DNA from: M3007 sp040397785
Lineage (GTDB): Bacteria; Bacteroidota; Bacteroidia; Chitinophagales; Saprospiraceae
Direction of reading: 5' to 3'
DNA length: 64,000 bases
NCBI GenBank assembly: GCA_040397785.1
Contig: JBBAVI010000016.1
Location: 11,077 to 75,076, forward strand
Part shown: piece by piece, positions 26,301 to 34,482 of the stretch
How the letters are laid out: every line of letters starts with the position of its first letter
How positions within the stretch are numbered: the first letter of the stretch is position 1
Position numbers and translations under genes: made by a program
The notes under the pieces: model-generated
What the model saw: only the letters and a program-made list of their open reading frames with translations
Databases searched by the model: none
Told to the model about the DNA's origin: nothing

Positions 26301-27922
26301 CGACCGCCATTACGACAGTAAACGTTACTTGCAACGGAGCTAATAATGGTAGTGCCAGCGTTACCGTGTCGGGGGCAACAAACCCAATTACTTATTTATG
26401 GAGTAATGGAGCAACTACGGCCAGCATTAGCAGTTTAGCGCCCGGCGTTTATACCGTGCAAATTTTGGATGCCAACGGCTGTCCAGCAACGGTAAACACA
26501 ACCTTGACAGAACCGCCCGTTTTGACCGCCAATGCCACGGGCACCAACGAAACGGCTGCGGGTGCCAATAATGGTAGTGCAACAGCAGCCCCCAATGGCG
26601 GTATTGCGCCCTTCACATACCTATGGAGCAATACCGCAAATACCGCAACGATTAGCAACCTCGCACCCGGAAGTTATACCGTGACAGTAACCGATGATTT
26701 GGGATGTACTGCGGTTCAAACGGTGGCTGTTTCGGCTTTTAATTGTGTCATTTCGGCCAATATCACCGCAGCCCAGGTGAGTTGCAATGGCGGCGCCGAC
26801 GGACAAGCCACGGTTACGCTTACGGGCGGAACCCTGCCGTTTGTGTATCTTTGGAGCAATGGCGCAACTACGGCAACGGCCAGCAACCTCGCTGCCGGCA
26901 CCTACACGGTAACCGTTACCGATGCTGCAGCTTGTGTGGTGATCCAATCGGCAACCATTTTACAACCAACAGCCCTTTCGGTCTCGGCGCAGATTCAGGA
27001 TGTAGTATGTCTGGGAGATTTAACAGGTTCAGTCGTGATCCAGGTCAATGGCGGTTCCTTCCCGTATCAATACACTTTACCGGGCAATCAAGGAACAAAT
27101 TTGGGTGTGGGCAATTATGTAATTACGATTACCGATGTAAATGGCTGCCTTTCCTTATTTAATTTCCAAATCAAAGCCACCGATAACGTACCGCCAACCA
27201 TTACTTGTCCGAGCAACCTCACACTTTGCGGTGCGGATATTGTCAATTACCCACTGCCTGTTGTTACCGATAATTGCAACCTGACCAATTCCGAGGCCTT
27301 TTTGGTGAGTGGACAAGCCAGTGGTACGCCATTCGATGATGGGGTAACAACGCAGGTGTACCGCGCTACAGACGCCTTGGGCAATTCGGCTACTTGTTCC
27401 TTTTCCATAACCATAAGTGGCTTACCCGATGTAGGGTTTATTACCGTTGTGAATGATGTAAACAACAGCGGCGTTGGAAGTATTGATGTAACGCCGGTGG
27501 CAGGTATCGCGCCGTTTATCTTCAGCTGGACCCAAAATGGAGTGTTTTTTGCGAATACAGAAGATATAAGTGGTTTGACCGCCGGGGTGTATGTGCTTAC
27601 GATGGTGGATGCAAGTGGTTGTTCGGTTATTTTAACACCCATCAATTTGACCAGCACAACGGCCTCATCCGAACCAGATCTTTTTGCGGGCCTGCAATTT
27701 ATACCCAATCCCGTAACCGCAAGTTTCCGGTTAAAAATGCCAAACCTGGATTTGGTTGCTGCCAATCTTTATGATATGCAGGGACAATTCGTACAAACCC
27801 TGCTGCCCTCCGATTTGCAGACCCAAGTAGATGTATCGGCATTGGCAACAGGATTATATTACTTGCGTTTGGTCAATGCCGATGGTAAAATGGCGGTGCT
27901 TAAATTTGTGAAGCAAGATTAA
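23384..27922 (+). CDS. Giant secreted SprB-repeat protein with choice-of-anchor V domain and T9SS sorting domain
   Basis: 1,512 aa from the ATG at 23384 (MKQNRNLHLLKLSGLLLGTFLWLA signal); a GTG 45 nt upstream would only add a poor leader. Residues ~30-185 look like the choice-of-anchor V domain, with a CxxCH motif (C42, C45, H46). Then come SprB-type repeats (CFGVNTGSATVEASGGTPPYTYLWSNG pattern), a block of Ig/PKD-like repeats (SYIWSGPNNFNSTLQNP pattern, nt ~24400-25820), five more SprB-type repeats (nt ~25840-26990), an HYR-like domain with TCPSNLTLCG (nt ~27190-27410), one more repeat, and a type-A T9SS C-terminal domain (FIPNPVTASFRLKM, ATGLYYLRLV). It is probably a surface adhesin. The repeats are rich in Thr, Asn, Gly and Ala. 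Confidence 0.9.
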   Translation: MKQNRNLHLLKLSGLLLGTFLWLANNSNPPNGSTNAPFDSTCAQCHGTNNQNGYNANITVDGLPATIQANIVYPLTLTVTATAGNPVKAGFQLVAVSTSSNANAGDLAAINAESGTEMFGGREYIDHRGGKIFSAGTTSWSFNWTAPATVSGNDVTFYFISLLANNNGNSGGDFPVSGSVSVPFSGPPAISATITNTTNLNCFGVNTGSATVEASGGTPPYTYLWSNGQTAATAINLAAGNYTVTVTGASGSGTATASTTVTQPTAVTATVSVAGTLSCINTTVTATVTPGGGTSPYSYLWPDGQTGNQAIFSAVGSYTVTVTDNNNCTKTAVATVTGNTSPPNAAASANGSLSCTNTSTTLSCTGSSTGANIALLWTTTQGNIVSGATSCNPVVNQPGEYTLRVTNSTNGCTSTASVTVVSTVVPPGATATGGTITCNIPTINLQGTSPTQNVNFAWTGPNNFSSNLQNPSVSVGGNYILTVTNPANGCTSSATATVVLNTTPPSAAASSGPALTCAQLSSQVFATTNANNPSYIWSGPNNFNSTLQNPTVNAAGSYTVIITGTNGCTNSATTTITQDIAPPALSTNVGPTITCVQLSSQVFATSGNNVTYAWTGPNNFSSTQQNPAVNAAGAYKVTVTGTNGCTNSATATVLSNQTPPGATATGGTITCTNASVTLLGTSTGNQVSYAWSGPGGNSTLQNFTVTTAGPYSLTTTDGVNGCTSSTSATVALNTTEPVASATVGSNLNCVNTSVQINGSASSQGANFSYLWTTTNGNIVSGGTTLTPIVNAAGVYNLLVTNSENGCTKTTSATVVQTPVLSAGIGTSTNISCNGGSNGAASTTVSGGAGTNTYLWSNGSTTANIAGLTAGTYIVTVTDSENCTATASAVITQPAILLVNASATGETALGANNGTASTAPSGGTPSFTYLWSNSATTSNINGLAPGSYTVTITDANACTAVQTVTVNSFNCNLSTAITTVNVTCNGANNGSASVTVSGATNPITYLWSNGATTASISSLAPGVYTVQILDANGCPATVNTTLTEPPVLTANATGTNETAAGANNGSATAAPNGGIAPFTYLWSNTANTATISNLAPGSYTVTVTDDLGCTAVQTVAVSAFNCVISANITAAQVSCNGGADGQATVTLTGGTLPFVYLWSNGATTATASNLAAGTYTVTVTDAAACVVIQSATILQPTALSVSAQIQDVVCLGDLTGSVVIQVNGGSFPYQYTLPGNQGTNLGVGNYVITITDVNGCLSLFNFQIKATDNVPPTITCPSNLTLCGADIVNYPLPVVTDNCNLTNSEAFLVSGQASGTPFDDGVTTQVYRATDALGNSATCSFSITISGLPDVGFITVVNDVNNSGVGSIDVTPVAGIAPFIFSWTQNGVFFANTEDISGLTAGVYVLTMVDASGCSVILTPINLTSTTASSEPDLFAGLQFIPNPVTASFRLKMPNLDLVAANLYDMQGQFVQTLLPSDLQTQVDVSALATGLYYLRLVNADGKMAVLKFVKQD

Positions 27923-27929
27923 CCTTTGG

Positions 27930-27968
27930 GCGGCAACCACCATTTTAAATGCAAGTTGTGGTTGCCGC
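27930..27968 (+). terminator. Hairpin just past the SprB-repeat gene
   Basis: Perfect 11-bp stem (GCGGCAACCAC with GTGGTTGCCGC) and a 17-nt loop, 8 nt past the stop codon. No good T run follows, so it may be an mRNA-stabilising 3' hairpin rather than a terminator. Confidence 0.5.
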
Positions 27969-27995
27969 ACAAATGTTGTGTTTAGGAGTGTATCC

Positions 27996-28091
27996 GTTGC
28001 GTAGCGCAAAAAAATATACTATATTGCTCAGATTATGTGTATTTGGCACTTCAATTGTAGCAATATGGAATATAGCATTGCGCTGCGCAAC
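27996..28091. repeat. 96-bp inverted-repeat element with T-run
   Basis: Terminal arms GTTGCGTAGCGCAA (27996-28009) and TTGCGCTGCGCAAC (28078-28091) pair over 14 bp with one G-T pair. A second internal pair ATATTGCT/AGCAATAT (28021-28028 with 28059-28066) makes a nested stem. Seven T follow at 28092. It may be a long terminator of the upstream gene or a small palindromic repeat (REP/MITE-like). Confidence 0.7.
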
Positions 28092-28254
28092 TTTTTTTGC
28101 TTGTGGATAGTTGGAAAATCGAACCCGATTTTTGGTTATTTTAGTTACGTCTAAAATAATCTAAAAATAATATTCTTTCGAAGGCTAAAACCATTCAAAA
28201 ACCCGGAACTTTGCAAACCAAAACAATCTGCAACATAACCTGCCTTATTTTTCC

Positions 28255-30174
28255 ATGGAAGAGAAGAAAAAACGTCCGCGCCTAACTAAAACGGACCCGG
28301 ATTTCTCGCTGAAAGAGCGAACGAAATCGTCAAATGATGATTCAGAGGAAATCTTTGAACGCAAAGCACCGGAAAACCGCGAAAAACCATTCGATTCAGA
28401 ATTTAACCGGGATCGAAACCAAGAAGGTGGGTTTGAGCGTCGGCCGGACAACCGGGAAAGCGGTGATGACCGCAACCGTGAGGGCGGCTTCGAACGCAAC
28501 CGCGAAGGCGGCGGCGACCGTAATCGCGAGGGCGGCTTCGACCGTAACCGTGAGGGCGGCGGCGACCGTAACCGCGAGGGCGGCTTCGACCGTAACCGCG
28601 AGGGCGGCGGCGACCGTAACCGCGAGGGCGGCGGTGAACGCCGCCCCAACGATCGGCCATTTAACCCAGATCGCAATCGCGAAGGCGGCGGTGAACGCCG
28701 CCCCAACGACCGACCATTCAACCCAGATCGCAATCGCGAGGGCGGCGGTGAACGCCGCCCCAACGACCGTCCATTTAACCCAGACCGTAATCGGGAAGGC
28801 AGCAATGAACGTCGTCCATACAACGACCGTCCCGACAACCGCGAGGGCGGCGGTGAACGTCGTCCCTACAATGACCGTCCTGATAACCGTGAGGGCGGCG
28901 GTGAACGCCGTCCCTACAACGACCGCAATCGCGAGGGTGGTGGAGAACGCCGTCCATACAATGACCGTCCTGATAACCGGGACCGTCCGTTTAACCCGGA
29001 TCGCAACCGCGAGGGCGGAGGTGAACGCCGTCCATACAATGACCGACCCGATAACCGGGAAGGTGGTGACCGGAACCGCGAGGGTGGCGGTGAACGCCGC
29101 CCATACAACGACCGGAACCGCGAAGGCGGTGGTGAACGCCGCCCCAACAGCGACCGACCAGCATTTGGCGGTGGCGGCGACCGCAACCGATCTGGTGGCG
29201 GCGATCGCAAACCGTTCAACAACCGTGGCGGAAGCGGCGGTGGTGGCGGTTTTAATAAAAAACCTTTTGGTAAAAAACCTTTTGGTCGTAAGGATGAATT
29301 CGTAGTTGACCGCAAGCCAAAGCCGCAATTACCTTCCGGCGAAGGCATGCCGCTGAATAAATTCCTGGCCCATTGTGGAATTTCTTCGCGCCGTAAAGCC
29401 GTTGAATTTATCGAACAAGGCCTGGTAACCGTCAATGGCGAAGTGAAAACCGAACCATACTACCGCTTTCAAGTAGGCGATATTGTTACCTGCCAAGGCA
29501 ATCCTGTAACCATTCAGGAGCGCATGGTGTATGTGCTGCTAAACAAACCGAAAAACGTAATTACAACAACCGACGATGACCGCGGCCGTACCACCGTGAT
29601 CGATATTGTGGATGGTAACTTTGCTGAACGCCTTTATCCTGTTGGTCGACTCGACCGCGATACAACGGGCTTGATCCTGATTACCAATGATGGCGATCTG
29701 GCGCAAAAACTCTCACACCCCAGCCATAATGTGCTGAAACAATATCGGGTTGGACTCGAACGCTCCCTTACGCAGCGCGATGAGGAAAAAATCCGCAATG
29801 AAGGGGTGATGATGGATGATGGTTTGATGGAAGTAAACTGGATTCGTTTTTCGGAAGACCATCCGGAGCGCGATGTAGTAGAAGTAGAAATTTCTTCTGG
29901 CCGCAACCGCGTAATCCGCCGCATGTTTGAAGCCCTTGGTTATGATGTGCGCAAATTGGATCGTTTTTATTTTGCGGGTTTGACCAAGAAAGACTTGCCT
30001 CGGGGACAGTTCCGCGAACTGAACCAACGCGAAATCGTAATGCTCAAACATTTCACCGGCCACCCATCTACGGGTAAAAAACCGGAAGATATGCTGGAAG
30101 AAGATGAACTGGATGAACTGGATGAAAATAACCTTCCAGATATGGAGGTTGATACCGACGAACAAGACGTATAG
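28255..30174 (+). CDS. RsuA/RluB-family pseudouridine synthase with long Arg/Asn/Gly-rich N-terminal extension
   Basis: 639 aa, about 2.5 times the length of the catalytic core. Residues 1-~360 are low complexity, built from DRNREGG(G/F), ERRPYNDRPDNREGGG and similar units. Then comes an S4 RNA-binding domain (MPLNKFLAHCGISSRRKAVEF, from ~365) and the PseudoU_synth_2 domain with GRLDRDTTGLIL, whose D467 is the expected catalytic Asp, plus SSGRNRVIRRMFEALGY. A short acidic tail ends the protein. The core should convert a uridine in rRNA (RluB-type, 23S) to pseudouridine. The extension is highly basic and probably disordered; RNA binding is an inference. The repeat coding strand is GC-richer than the flanks, and long antisense frames there are shadows. 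Confidence 0.92.
   Translation: MEEKKKRPRLTKTDPDFSLKERTKSSNDDSEEIFERKAPENREKPFDSEFNRDRNQEGGFERRPDNRESGDDRNREGGFERNREGGGDRNREGGFDRNREGGGDRNREGGFDRNREGGGDRNREGGGERRPNDRPFNPDRNREGGGERRPNDRPFNPDRNREGGGERRPNDRPFNPDRNREGSNERRPYNDRPDNREGGGERRPYNDRPDNREGGGERRPYNDRNREGGGERRPYNDRPDNRDRPFNPDRNREGGGERRPYNDRPDNREGGDRNREGGGERRPYNDRNREGGGERRPNSDRPAFGGGGDRNRSGGGDRKPFNNRGGSGGGGGFNKKPFGKKPFGRKDEFVVDRKPKPQLPSGEGMPLNKFLAHCGISSRRKAVEFIEQGLVTVNGEVKTEPYYRFQVGDIVTCQGNPVTIQERMVYVLLNKPKNVITTTDDDRGRTTVIDIVDGNFAERLYPVGRLDRDTTGLILITNDGDLAQKLSHPSHNVLKQYRVGLERSLTQRDEEKIRNEGVMMDDGLMEVNWIRFSEDHPERDVVEVEISSGRNRVIRRMFEALGYDVRKLDRFYFAGLTKKDLPRGQFRELNQREIVMLKHFTGHPSTGKKPEDMLEEDELDELDENNLPDMEVDTDEQDV
28612..28782 (+). repeat. Three tandem 57-bp repeats inside the pseudouridine synthase gene
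   Basis: The units start at 28612, 28669 and 28726 and each encode DRNREGGGERRPNDRPFNP (19 aa). They are nearly identical in DNA, differing mostly at third positions. Shorter 24-bp units (DRNREGG plus one residue) precede them and degenerate copies follow to about 29120. Such an array can change length by slippage or recombination. Confidence 0.9.
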
Positions 30175-30191
30175 TTTTTTACGATAAAATA

Positions 30192-30232
30192 GCAAAGCGG
30201 CCAGTTCGATTCCAATCGAATGGCCGCTTTGC
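30192..30232. terminator. Bidirectional terminator between convergent genes
   Basis: Stem GCAAAGCGGCCA with TGGCCGCTTTGC, extended by TTCGAT/ATCGAA with one bulged G, and a 4-nt loop. T-rich sequence follows on both sides. It lies between the pseudouridine synthase stop (30174) and the dehydrogenase stop (30244). Confidence 0.85.
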
Positions 30233-30243
30233 CTTTATATCCT

Positions 30244-31695
30244 TTATATCCCGGCAATACACGTATATTTTATGTCCATAAACTCCTCTATTCCGTATTT
30301 TGAACCCTCCCGGCCAATGCCACTTTCTTTGATACCGCCAAAAGGCGCAATTGCGGTGCCCATAATGCCCGTATTCACCCCAACCATACCGTATTCCAAT
30401 GCTTCCGATACGCGAAATACCCGACCAATGTCACGGCCGTAAAAATAAGCAGCCAAACCATAAGGCGTATTGTTGGCTTGCTGAATGACTTCGGCTTCTG
30501 TTTCGAAAGCAGATACCGCCGCAACCGGCCCAAAAATTTCTTCCCGATTAATGTCCATGTGTCCTTGTACCTCGGCCAAAACAGTGGGTGCGTAAAAATT
30601 GCCCGACATGGCTTTTCCGCCCGTGAGCACCCGCGCACCCTTTTCGGTGGCATCCTTTACCAGGCGTTCTACTTTTTGTATTGCCGCTTTATTAATCAGT
30701 GGACCAATCGTTGCGTCGGCCTGCATGCCGTCCCCGACAATCAGCTGGTTGGTGGCTTGCGTAAATTTTTCTAAAAAAGCCGCGTACACACTCCTTTGCA
30801 CATAAATGCGGTTGGCGCATACACAGGTTTGTCCGGCGTTGCGGTATTTTGACTGTATAGCCCCTTGAACGGCAGCATCCAGATCGGCATCTTCAAACAC
30901 GATAAAAGGTGCATTGCCGCCCAGTTCGAGGGATATTTTTTTCACGGTATCGGCACATTGGCGCATCAAGCGTTTGCCTACTTCGGTGCTGCCGGTGAAG
31001 GAAAGCTTGCGGACCAACTTACTGTCGGTGAGCGTTTTTCCAATGGTGGGCGCATCCAAACCGGGTACAATGTTAAAAACGCCCGGTGGAATGCCTGCCT
31101 GATGGGCTAATGCTGCGAGCGCCAGGGCTGATAAAGGGGTTTCTTCCGATGGTTTTAATACCACAGTGCAACCAGCCGCGAGCGCCGGGGCTACTTTGCG
31201 GGTAACCATGGCAATGGGAAAATTCCAGGGTGTGATGGCAGCAACGACCCCAACTGGTTGTTTACTCACCAACAAACGCAAGCCGGGCGCATGGGGTGGA
31301 ATAATATCGCCGTACGCCCGCTGACATTCGGCTGCAAACCATTCAATAAACGAAGCGCCATACTTTACTTCCGCGCGGGCTTCGCCGAGTGGTTTGCCTT
31401 GCTCGCTTGTCATTAACAAGGCCAAATCTTCAAGATGTTCCAGGATCAGCAGCCTCCATTGATTTAAAATTCCTGCTCGGGCTGCCGCAGTTTGTGCGCG
31501 CCAGGCAGGTAACGCAGTATATGCGGCCGCAATGGCCTGTTCGGTTTCAGGTGCACCGCAATCTGCTACCAGGGCAATTTGTTCCTGAGTCGCCGGATTA
31601 AAAACAGGGAAAGTGCGGGCAGGGTGGGCACTTACCCAAGCCCCATTGATAAATGCGTGGTGGCGCATCAATTTAATATCTTTGATTTCGGACAT
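30244..31695 (-). CDS. gabD: NAD(P)-dependent succinate-semialdehyde dehydrogenase
   Basis: 483 aa, the size of GabD. Cytoplasmic oxidation of succinate semialdehyde to succinate (GABA and related catabolism). The visible motifs are TPWNFPIAMVTRKVAPALAAG, KPSEETPLSALALA, FTGSTEVGKRLM, the general-base block KKISLELGGNAPFIVF and the nucleophile block YRNAGQTCVCANR. The CVCANR context is typical for this subgroup. A CAACTTTG box at 31773-31766 (minus strand) may be its -7 element. No GABA transaminase is adjacent. A glutarate-semialdehyde dehydrogenase role is a close alternative. Confidence 0.9.
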   Translation of the reverse strand: MSEIKDIKLMRHHAFINGAWVSAHPARTFPVFNPATQEQIALVADCGAPETEQAIAAAYTALPAWRAQTAAARAGILNQWRLLILEHLEDLALLMTSEQGKPLGEARAEVKYGASFIEWFAAECQRAYGDIIPPHAPGLRLLVSKQPVGVVAAITPWNFPIAMVTRKVAPALAAGCTVVLKPSEETPLSALALAALAHQAGIPPGVFNIVPGLDAPTIGKTLTDSKLVRKLSFTGSTEVGKRLMRQCADTVKKISLELGGNAPFIVFEDADLDAAVQGAIQSKYRNAGQTCVCANRIYVQRSVYAAFLEKFTQATNQLIVGDGMQADATIGPLINKAAIQKVERLVKDATEKGARVLTGGKAMSGNFYAPTVLAEVQGHMDINREEIFGPVAAVSAFETEAEVIQQANNTPYGLAAYFYGRDIGRVFRVSEALEYGMVGVNTGIMGTAIAPFGGIKESGIGREGSKYGIEEFMDIKYTCIAGI

Positions 31696-31755
31696 GAATA
31701 TGGTGTGGTTAGGCTAAAAAACGGTGGTGGTGCGGCACTTTTACACGAAACAAAA

Positions 31756-31788
31756 TTTGGCGCTGCAAAGTTGAGGATTTTATTTTTC
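31756..31788 (+). promoter_or_regulatory. Possible promoter of the Gfo/Idh/MocA gene
   Basis: TTTG (31756-31759), 21 nt, TATTTTTC (31781-31788), one base off TAnnTTTG. A start at this promoter would leave a leader of about 100 nt and exclude translation from the ATG at 31791. Confidence 0.4.
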
Positions 31789-31898
31789 AGATGGATTTGT
31801 CCCTTAAAATTTTCAAGCGCATAGCATACTCCACAAATTTCGAGTATAATTGCCTGTTCAAACAGCAGTTTAAAAGAACAATCAAACGCACAATTCTG

Positions 31899-33050
31899 AT
31901 GAAACAAAAAATACGTATTGGCATGGTAGGCGGCGGTATTGGTGCCTTTATTGGCAACGTACATCGTATGGCCGCCGCTTTGGATGGTGAAATAGAACTG
32001 GTTTGCGGCGCATTCAGTAGCAATGCCGAAAAATCAAAAGAGTCTGGCGAGGCGCTCGGACTCCCGGCCAATCGGGTATATCCTGATTATGAAACCATGA
32101 TGCTTGCCGAACAACAGCTGCCTGCTGATCAACGGATGCAAGTAGTGAGCATCGTTACCCCCAACCACGTCCATTTTGGTCCGGCAAAAATGGCCCTCGA
32201 ACAAGGGTTCCATGTAATTTGTGATAAACCGGTCGCATTTAACCTGGAAGAAGCCCTGGAATTGCAGGAAATTGTAGAAAAAACGGGTTTGCTTTTTGCC
32301 CTTACCCATAATTATACCGGCTACCCAATGGTCAAACAGGCCCGCCAAATGATTCGACATGGCGTGCTGGGCAACATTCGAAAAGTAGTCGTTGAATATC
32401 CGCAAGGCTGGTTAAGTACCCAAGTGGAGGCATCCGGGCAAAAACAAGCTGTCTGGCGCACCGACCCCAGCAAAAGTGGTATCGCCGGTGCCATGGGCGA
32501 TATTGGCACCCACGCCGAAAACCTGGCCGAATACGTAACGGGTTTACAAATTACGGAACTCTGCGCGGATATCAGCATTTTTGTGCCCGGCCGTCTGCTG
32601 GATGACGATGGCAATATTTTACTGCGCTTCGACAATGGCGCGAAAGGAATTTTGTTTGCCAGCCAAATTGCCGCCGGGGAAGAAAATAACCTGAATATTC
32701 GGGTTTATGGTGAAAAAGGCGGCCTGGAATGGCATCAAATGGAACCCAATACTTTGTTGGTGAAATGGCTCGATCAACCCACCCAAGTGTATCGCACCGG
32801 AGTAGGCACCTTATATCCCGAAACCCTTGCCCATTTTCGCATTCCAGCCGGTCATCCAGAAGGATATTTAGAAGCGTTTGCCAATATTTACCGCAATTTT
32901 GCTTTGTGTGTACGAGCACGCATGGAAGGCACAATGCCCGATCCGTTGCACACCGATTTCCCAAGCATCCACGACGGTGTGCGGGGTATGCGGTTTATTG
33001 AAAAAGTAATTGAAAGCGGGAAGAGCGATCAGAAGTGGCTGCCATTTTAA
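31899..33050 (+). CDS. Gfo/Idh/MocA-family NAD(P)-dependent oxidoreductase
   Basis: 383 aa from the ATG at 31899 (MKQKIRIGMVGGGIGAFIG); the in-frame ATG at 31791 would add 36 residues in front of the Rossmann start, which the family does not have. The N-terminal Rossmann fold carries the GGGIGAFIG nucleotide loop and VTPNHVHFGPAKMALEQGFHVICDKPV, the family's EKP-like motif with D for E. The C-terminal alpha/beta domain has GAMGDIGTHAENLAEYVTG, placing the usual catalytic His in the GTH motif. Members act on sugars, inositols or related polyols; the substrate cannot be read. It is divergent from gabD. Confidence 0.88.
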   Translation: MKQKIRIGMVGGGIGAFIGNVHRMAAALDGEIELVCGAFSSNAEKSKESGEALGLPANRVYPDYETMMLAEQQLPADQRMQVVSIVTPNHVHFGPAKMALEQGFHVICDKPVAFNLEEALELQEIVEKTGLLFALTHNYTGYPMVKQARQMIRHGVLGNIRKVVVEYPQGWLSTQVEASGQKQAVWRTDPSKSGIAGAMGDIGTHAENLAEYVTGLQITELCADISIFVPGRLLDDDGNILLRFDNGAKGILFASQIAAGEENNLNIRVYGEKGGLEWHQMEPNTLLVKWLDQPTQVYRTGVGTLYPETLAHFRIPAGHPEGYLEAFANIYRNFALCVRARMEGTMPDPLHTDFPSIHDGVRGMRFIEKVIESGKSDQKWLPF

Positions 33051-33151
33051 AATATATCTTTAAAAGGCACATCGTTAAAGAAACCTTACGGTGACAGCAG
33101 GCAAAACCTGTACCGCGTTACATTCATATCTTTTAACTAAAACGCCCACAT

Positions 33152-33739
33152 ATGTTGAATCGTCACACTCGTTTCCTGCTTTTTTGCCTTTTACTTGTCG
33201 TCCTGCAAGCGCCAGCCTTTGCGCAACAAACCAATGTCCGTAAAGAAATTGGGCTGGGTTTCACAGGGTTGAATTTTAATTCTTCCAATTCTTTCTCTGC
33301 TTTCTATAAAAAGGAAATCAAGGAAAACGTGTACCGCCGCCTGAGTTTTTTAGTAGGGAACATCAATTTATTAAATACCAGCAGCGATTTAACCCGCTTT
33401 GATGCCTCCGTTGGGTTTGGTATTGGTCGGGAAAAACGCAAAGCTTTAGACGAAAAACTATGGTTTTACAGTGGCCCACAATGGACACTAAATACCTTAA
33501 TTGTAGCGGCAAAAGAAAACCAGCGGACCAGCAACACCTACAATTTAAGTACAGGTATTGGGTATATTCTTGGTTTTCAGCACAATCTTAACGACCGTTG
33601 GGGTATTAACTTGGAAACAATACCCAGTTTCAGCGTCAGTTACCAATGGGACAATCGATCGGGTTCTGAATCAGAATCTTTTTCGGCAAATGTCTTCTTG
33701 AGTAATACCGTGCGGGTTGGCATTGTACGCCGGTTTTAA
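33152..33739 (+). CDS. Small predicted outer-membrane beta-barrel protein
   Basis: 195 aa with a clear signal peptide (MLNRHTRFLLFCLLLVVLQAPAFAQ). The mature part has alternating strands of 8-10 residues ending in aromatic residues (LSFLVGNINL, WTLNTLIVAA, NLSTGIGYILGF, WGINLETIPSFSVSY) and a C-terminal VRVGIVRRF ending in Phe, as outer-membrane barrels do. About eight strands, in the OmpW/OMP_b-brl size class. No function can be assigned. The next gene on the opposite strand ends 6 nt away. Confidence 0.75.
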   Translation: MLNRHTRFLLFCLLLVVLQAPAFAQQTNVRKEIGLGFTGLNFNSSNSFSAFYKKEIKENVYRRLSFLVGNINLLNTSSDLTRFDASVGFGIGREKRKALDEKLWFYSGPQWTLNTLIVAAKENQRTSNTYNLSTGIGYILGFQHNLNDRWGINLETIPSFSVSYQWDNRSGSESESFSANVFLSNTVRVGIVRRF

Positions 33740-33745
33740 GCCGCT

Positions 33746-34453
33746 TTATTTGCGGTCTTTTTTATCTTCTAAAAAATGAAGATCTACATAATACATCATT
33801 GGATTATCGGGCTCGATGTACACGGTAAGTGTCGAGCCCGATTTTATATAAGGAGACGGGTCGATCCATAAATTTTCACTGTCAAACGTATATTCCTGTT
33901 GTTGCAGCGGGTCTGTCCATTTACACCGTACCACCAACGGCGATTGCCCATTCACCGCAAAGGCGCGATTGACAAACACTTCTACAAATTGGGCATCAAC
34001 CGTTTTTCAGGTGCGCAGCAAATGCCGATGGTTTTGCCGACGGACGTAATGAAACAACAAGCCGCCATAGCCGACACCGCCAAAGGCCAGGAAAAAAAAT
34101 CCAAAAAAGACGGGTAAAAACCATTGATCAAATCCGCTCAAAACGACCTGATCGGGCATTTGGGGATTGTACCAGAGCGTTACCTTATCGCCGACTCCAT
34201 ACGCGGGTGGACTAGAAAAAATATTGGATCGGTAAGTATGCGTGCTATCACCGGGGCCATGAAACTCAATAATTGGTGCCGAATTACCATCATTATTGCC
34301 TTGCATGGCTACCACAAAGCCCTGGACTTTAATGCCGTTTTGCATGGTACAGTAGTCGTTCCACTGTATGACGGCCGCGATGCCCCCAAAGAGTGTCCCA
34401 AATGCCGCAAAAATTAGAAAGAAAAAGGTTGTTCCTTGAAAAAAGCGTTTCAT
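33746..34453 (-). pseudogene. DUF3592 protein interrupted by an in-frame TGA
   Basis: Reading from ATG at 34453 gives 148 residues to TGA at 34009-34007. The same frame continues with KTVDAQFVEVFVNRAFAVNG and another 70 residues to TAA at 33746. The first part has two membrane helices flanking a DUF3592 region (GDKVTLWYNPQMPDQVVL). The second part (KWTDP, ENLWIDPSPYI, TVYIEPDNPMMYYVDL) is the C-terminal half these proteins usually have. A GGA to TGA change would explain it, since Gly fits before KTV. Possible causes are nonsense mutation, sequencing error or readthrough. It is 29 nt behind the DUF4286 gene and probably co-transcribed. Confidence 0.72.
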
Positions 34454-34482
34454 CGAGTTGGGGATCGTTGCTTTTAAGGTGC

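Larger units (their letters stand above)
27923..28254. other. Intergenic stretch of 332 nt without a gene
   Basis: No plausible coding frame. It contains the hairpin at 27930-27968, the 96-bp inverted-repeat element at 27996-28091 followed by seven T, and a GAACTTTG box at 28206-28213 that resembles a -7 element of the pseudouridine synthase gene 41 nt downstream (first base differs from TAnnTTTG). Confidence 0.6.

Noticed and set aside
23950..27000. Repeated DNA in the SprB-repeat gene considered as a CRISPR-like array
   Set aside because: The repeats are divergent, in frame and protein-coding; no short identical repeats with unique spacers occur anywhere in the window.
28396..29328. Long antisense frames (Pro/Arg/Ala/Thr-rich) opposite the pseudouridine synthase repeat region
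   Set aside because: They mirror the periodic GC-rich repeats of the real gene, are low complexity throughout and lack start signals.
34007..34009. Selenocysteine or a recoded UGA=Gly code as explanation of the in-frame TGA
   Set aside because: No Cys is expected at this position and I see no obvious SECIS-like hairpin just downstream. TGA ends pntAA and the small gene at 43686, so the standard code applies.
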